A DNA stretch of 64,000 bases from Ottelia alismoides. Taxonomy: Eukaryota > Streptophyta > Magnoliopsida > Alismatales > Hydrocharitaceae. Position numbers and translations under genes: made by a program. The notes beneath the pieces were generated by a model. It ran no database searches, had not been told where the DNA came from, and was given only the letters and a program-made list of their open reading frames with translations. Positions 60,670-64,000 of the stretch are shown one piece after another. Position 1 is the stretch's first letter; the number at the start of each line of letters is the position of its first letter. The stretch spans positions 7,066,501 to 7,130,500 of the forward strand of contig JAZKJV010011400.1 in assembly GCA_037367405.1 (NCBI GenBank), read 5' to 3'.

Positions 60670-61213
60670 CTTGCTCCTGCGGGTACTCGAAGACGTTTAC
60701 AGTCGGATTGATGCCCTCGGAATGTCACCAGTCGTGGCTGGAGGCTTGGCCGTTGCGTATTGGGGGCACCCGCGTAGTACTCAAGACATCGACTTGGCGG
60801 TGTTGATTCCGAAAGATCTGGATTTCGATGCAACTTTGCGTATGGCACAACTGGAGCCGGCAAAGAGTGGCCGCATAGTCGATCTTGGCTTCGTTCGAGT
60901 TTCTCAGTGGAAGGTAACGCTTGAAGACGAGTTCATCGATTGCGAGATCGACTTCCTGATTTCAAAGTCGGACTACCACCGAGAGGCAATCGGTCGTGCG
61001 GCAAGCAGCGAATTTCCTGGTGTGGCTAAGGCAGTACGGGTTCTTAGCTGCGAAGATCTGTTGCTATTCAAAGCCGCTTCGGGCCGCTTGATAGATCTGG
61101 CAGACATTAAAACGCTGTACGATCTCCACTCGACAAAACTAGACTTCAACTACCTGCAATCGAAAGCTGAGGAGCTTCAACTTCCATCACAGTTCTGGCT
61201 TGGTGGAATCTAG
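60659..61213 (+). CDS. Nucleotidyltransferase-like protein (AbiEii/MNT type)
   Basis: A 184-residue protein with the polymerase-beta-like nucleotidyltransferase signature near residue 29: GGLAVAYWGHPRSTQDIDLA, where GG and the DxD metal ligands are present, followed by a third acidic residue in FIDCEIDFLIS. The C-terminal part (VLSCEDLLLFKAASGRLIDL, DIKTLYDLH) is typical of AbiEii-like enzymes. Such enzymes add nucleotides to tRNA or proteins and can act as toxins; here it could equally be a resistance or regulatory enzyme. It starts with GTG inside the preceding gene. Confidence 0.8.
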   Translation: MPPNLLLRVLEDVYSRIDALGMSPVVAGGLAVAYWGHPRSTQDIDLAVLIPKDLDFDATLRMAQLEPAKSGRIVDLGFVRVSQWKVTLEDEFIDCEIDFLISKSDYHREAIGRAASSEFPGVAKAVRVLSCEDLLLFKAASGRLIDLADIKTLYDLHSTKLDFNYLQSKAEELQLPSQFWLGGI

Positions 61214-61215
61214 TT

Positions 61216-61236
61216 GTGACCACCTTCGACAGGCGG
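61216..61236. repeat. Degenerate R1 half-unit
   Basis: CCACCTTCGACAGGCGGTGG differs from the R1 hairpin core CCACCGTCGCCAGACGGTGG at three positions. Probably an old, decayed copy. Confidence 0.5.
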
Positions 61237-61330
61237 TGGACCGTAGTTGCTGCTTGCGAATCGGGGCCGCACGTCGTTTAGACGGTAACGCAAGAGCTGC
61301 GTTCCATACAGTAAAATGGTTTTTCAACAA

Positions 61331-61404
61331 TGGACGCCACTGGACTCGAACCAGTGACCCCCGCCGTGTGAAGACGGTGCTCTAACCAACTGAGCTAGGC
61401 GTCC
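61331..61404 (-). tRNA. tRNA-Val (anticodon CAC)
   Basis: On the minus strand a complete cloverleaf is visible: acceptor GGACGCC/GGCGTCC, D-stem GCTC/GAGC with AGTTGGTTA loop, anticodon stem CCGTC/GGCGG around TTCACAC (anticodon CAC, reading GUG), T-stem ACTGG/CCAGT with TTCGAGT. The discriminator base is A and no CCA is encoded, so CCA must be added by the processing enzyme. Confidence 0.95.
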
Positions 61405-61466
61405 GGAGCGTTCATTATGCAACAGGATACGGAAGGCTTGACGGGAAGTCGAGAGGTGGGGCCGGG

Positions 61467-62345
61467 TTATCGTCGGCGCGATTTGGTTTTTGGTAAACGC
61501 TCGGGTTTGTGCAGGATATCAAAGGGAGGTTGCAGCGGGTGCTCGATGTCGTCTGTGCTGACGTCGATGTCTTGGTGCACTCCAGCAGCGGCGAAACCTT
61601 CACGCGTGCGCACGACGCCAAATGAGTCAAAGATTTTGGGCGGTAGAATCCCCAAGCTGGATTCAGCGATGGTTTGGTTCAAGCGTCCGTGAGCGGCTGA
61701 GCTGCGGAAATCGACTTGTAGTGTCTGTTCCAATGCGGCCAAGAGCGAATGCAGCCGCACTCGCTCCAGGGATTGGCGGAATGGATAGCGGGCAAACTGC
61801 TGGCGCTGCTGGAGTGCCACTTGCCCATCGTGCGCGTATTGCTCCAATGGCAAGGTCGGCGGCAACGCACTGATCATCTGGTCGGTAAAGAACTCCACCG
61901 TGCGCCGCAAGCGGTTCAAGCCCACAGCGCGTTCGACGGGAAAGCCATAGCCGAAGACCATCAAGTTCAAACAGCGATGCCGGGCCTCGAGATGGCTGTC
62001 CAGCACGCTGTGCGATAACGCAGACCAGTCCGCATCAGCCCCGCGTTTTTCCAACACTCCCGACAAGTAAGCCACGACCCTGGTCAGCGATTCGCTGATC
62101 AGGATCTCTTCCAAAGTGGGGAGAATATCCAACCACATGCGCGAGCGGCGACTAGTGCCGCAACGCTCGATCGCCGCGCGGTGGTGGCTGATCCGCTCGT
62201 GCCAGGCATCGAAGCGAAAGCGATTGGCCAGCCAATATCCATGCGCCGAATCTCCCTCAGCCCGCACGCCGGGCTGATTGAACAAATGGCCAATGGTCGA
62301 AAAGCTGGTGGCAATCTGCGCAAGCTGCCTGGCATGCATGGACAA
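61467..62345 (-). CDS. Hypothetical protein of planctomycete type
   Basis: A 292-residue, largely helical soluble protein; no domain recognised. It has regular helices (HARQLAQIATSFSTIGHLFN; WLDILPTLEEILISESLTRV; LNRLRRTVEFFTDQMISALP; SLERVRLHSLLAALEQTLQV) and a Pro/Arg-rich tail. The helix content would suit a partner-binding or regulatory protein. It is divergent from the protein kinase gene (about 260 bases between starts), but no functional link is shown. Confidence 0.6.
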   Translation of the reverse strand: MSMHARQLAQIATSFSTIGHLFNQPGVRAEGDSAHGYWLANRFRFDAWHERISHHRAAIERCGTSRRSRMWLDILPTLEEILISESLTRVVAYLSGVLEKRGADADWSALSHSVLDSHLEARHRCLNLMVFGYGFPVERAVGLNRLRRTVEFFTDQMISALPPTLPLEQYAHDGQVALQQRQQFARYPFRQSLERVRLHSLLAALEQTLQVDFRSSAAHGRLNQTIAESSLGILPPKIFDSFGVVRTREGFAAAGVHQDIDVSTDDIEHPLQPPFDILHKPERLPKTKSRRR

Positions 62346-62608
62346 TTCCTCGGTGTCGGACGCTGCTGCCGCAGAGCGGTTGGCGTCGCTGGCTAGACCG
62401 GGGCCGGGGTGGCCTGGTCAGCGGTGGCAGTCATGCAGGGGAGATGCCAGCTTGGAAATTTCCCTTTTACATCTACCCGCTGGCAATTCGCAAAGGCTTA
62501 AACCACAATGGGTTGCATCCCAAAGTCTCGGCGGATTGGGTTGGATTCCCAGCCGAACAGACGTTGCCAAAAAGCAACGTCGGGCCTCGTCGTGGTGCAA
62601 TTTTCGCA

Positions 62609-64000
62609 ATGGCTAACACCAGTACTCTTTTCGCAGTTCGCTACCGCTGTGTGTGCGGGGTGGAATTCGTCGTGCAGCCCGACATGGTTGCCGAGTGCCC
62701 CGAATGCCATCGCAATTGGCACTATGCCGCGATCCGCGAATCGATGTCAGCCACCATCAGCATCGATTTCAATCGCCAGCGGCAGAACGACGAAACCGCC
62801 TTCGACCTCCACAAAGATTTGTTGATCGGTCATAAACTGGACCACTTTCAACTGGATGAACGTCTGGGCCGCGGCGGTATGGGATCGGTCTATCGCGCGC
62901 TGGACACCTCCTTGCAGCGTTACGTGGCAGTCAAGCTACTGCATACGCGGCAGTCCGGCGATAATCAAAGCGACGTCGATAAAGTGTTGCAAGAGGCCAT
63001 CACCCAAGCGCGCTTGAATCATCCCAACGTGGTGACCATCTATTACGTCAGTCGCGATGAAACAAATCCTTTCTTCGCGATGGAGTTGTTGGACGGCCAC
63101 ACACTGCAAGAGTCTTTGCGCAATGGACCATTACCGTTCTCGGAAGTGATGAACATCGCGCTGCAAATCATCAGCGCTCTGGAACATGCGACGCGCTATG
63201 GCATCGTGCATGGAGACATCAAACCAGCCAACTTGCTGCGTTCTGCCGATGGGACGATCAAATTATCGGACTTTGGTCTGGCATGTTTTCTGGAATCCGA
63301 ACCGAACTCGTCGCTCTCCGGCACGCCCAATTACCTGGCACCTGAGATCTTGGATGGGGCTCCCAATAGTGTGCAGACCGATTTGTACGCACTGGGCATT
63401 ACGCTGTTTGAACTGACCTTCGCGCATCTGCCCTTTCAATTGCGTGGTCAGACGTTGCGTGAGCGGTTGGAGACTCATCGCACGGCAGAAGTTCAATTCC
63501 CTGAAGTCTGGCCCAAGACCCTGCCTGTTGCGTGGCGCGATATCCTGGCCAAACTGTTGGAGAAAGACCCAAGCAGGCGTTACGCGACCTACGAGCAGCT
63601 TCGCATCGACTTGGCGCAATTGCAACCACGCGGTTCGACTCCGGCTGGCTTTCCCGTGCGACTGCTGGCTTATGGCATCGATCAGATTGGCTTGATGGTT
63701 CCAACGCTGGGCCTGGCTTATGTCCTCAAGCTCAGTCGCGAATCGCTCGATCCGATGAATGCTTACGTCGTCACGCCGATGATCAGTTTGCTGTTGATGT
63801 TGGTACCGCTGTGTTTGTTGGCATTCATCTGGTGGGACATTCGGACCCCAGGACGTTGGCTGAGCCAACTGCGCGTGGTTGACCCGTTTGGTTTGCCGCT
63901 TGGTCGATCCAAACGCGTGACCCGCGAGTTCTTGCGCAACATTCCTTTGTGGGTGGTGATCTTGTCGATCGTGTTGGTGATGAATGTCGGATGGGGCGGC
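62609..64000 (+). CDS. Ser/Thr protein kinase with N-terminal zinc ribbon and RDD-like C-terminus (3' end outside window)
   Basis: 464 codons are open to the window end. The N-terminus has two cysteine pairs (CVCG and CPECH), probably a zinc ribbon. The kinase domain (about 80-340) shows a Gly-loop GRGGMGSVY, the ATP lysine in VAVKLL, catalytic HGDIKPANLL and DFG in LSDFGLA. The usual HRD arginine is Gly, so it is not an RD kinase and may not need activation-loop phosphorylation. From about 350 an RDD-like membrane region begins (FPVRLLAYGIDQIGLMVPTL) and continues past the edge. It probably senses envelope signals. Confidence 0.93.
   Translation, partial: MANTSTLFAVRYRCVCGVEFVVQPDMVAECPECHRNWHYAAIRESMSATISIDFNRQRQNDETAFDLHKDLLIGHKLDHFQLDERLGRGGMGSVYRALDTSLQRYVAVKLLHTRQSGDNQSDVDKVLQEAITQARLNHPNVVTIYYVSRDETNPFFAMELLDGHTLQESLRNGPLPFSEVMNIALQIISALEHATRYGIVHGDIKPANLLRSADGTIKLSDFGLACFLESEPNSSLSGTPNYLAPEILDGAPNSVQTDLYALGITLFELTFAHLPFQLRGQTLRERLETHRTAEVQFPEVWPKTLPVAWRDILAKLLEKDPSRRYATYEQLRIDLAQLQPRGSTPAGFPVRLLAYGIDQIGLMVPTLGLAYVLKLSRESLDPMNAYVVTPMISLLLMLVPLCLLAFIWWDIRTPGRWLSQLRVVDPFGLPLGRSKRVTREFLRNIPLWVVILSIVLVMNVGWGG

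Overview
The window looks like a chromosomal segment of a planctomycete, most likely in the Pirellulaceae. The evidence is lineage-typical families: a cytochrome/DUF1592-type giant secreted protein followed by a DUF1552 Tat-exported partner, a PVC-type membrane-bound-dehydrogenase/heme protein fused to a DUF1080 sugar-hydrolase domain, an ECF sigma factor with a membrane-embedded tail, a Ser/Thr kinase with RDD-like membrane segments, a sialate O-acetylesterase, and many secreted HEAT, EF-hand, PQQ-propeller and MORN-type proteins. No phage structural genes, rRNA, CRISPR array or complete transposase were seen. There is one tRNA, Val(CAC).

Layout. 0-4.1 kb: tail of a primary-like sigma-70 factor, its terminator, then a coupled pair (TPR protein, Wza-type polysaccharide export protein). 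4.3-6.4 kb: a tightly overlapping minus-strand operon of two arrestin-like proteins and a P-loop ATPase, diverging from a PQQ-propeller protein. 8.1-21.2 kb: an accessory region with all genes on the minus strand: a GNAT acetyltransferase, a SUKH (SMI1/KNR4) immunity-type protein, HEAT-repeat proteins, a two-component-type propeller protein and many small orphan membrane or soluble proteins. Repeats and low-complexity DNA are scattered through it. 22-27 kb: membrane-tethered ECF sigma factor and a PAS-GGDEF-HD signalling protein. 27-34 kb: TolC-type channel, a secreted protein, an EF-hand lipoprotein, a NarL-type response regulator. 34-44 kb: enolase-superfamily enzyme, MFS transporter, a three-gene ABC export system, thioredoxin-like protein, OMP decarboxylase (pyrF), DegT-type aminotransferase. 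44-59.3 kb: MORN-like protein and the planctomycete secreted cytochrome/carbohydrate proteins. 59.3-64 kb: small membrane proteins, a nucleotidyltransferase pair resembling a toxin-antitoxin module, tRNA-Val, a hypothetical protein and a Ser/Thr kinase running off the end.

The most striking feature that the genes do not explain is a set of interspersed palindromic repeat families in the intergenic spaces. Family R1 is a paired hairpin bounded by GTAGCCACC/GGTGGCTAC. Family R2 is a hairpin with core GCGCCACTTGGCAAG that begins directly at, or within a few bases of, the stop codon of five different genes. Families R3 and R4 are MITE-like elements with inverted ends. The families nest inside one another: R3 splits an R1 hairpin at 29.2 kb, R1 sits inside R2 at 60.2 kb, and R3-like ends bracket R4 at 7.8 kb. 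They look like a hierarchy of small non-autonomous mobile elements whose mobilising enzyme lies outside this window.

All family names are by eye from motifs and domain order. No database search was possible, so orphan genes are left unnamed.
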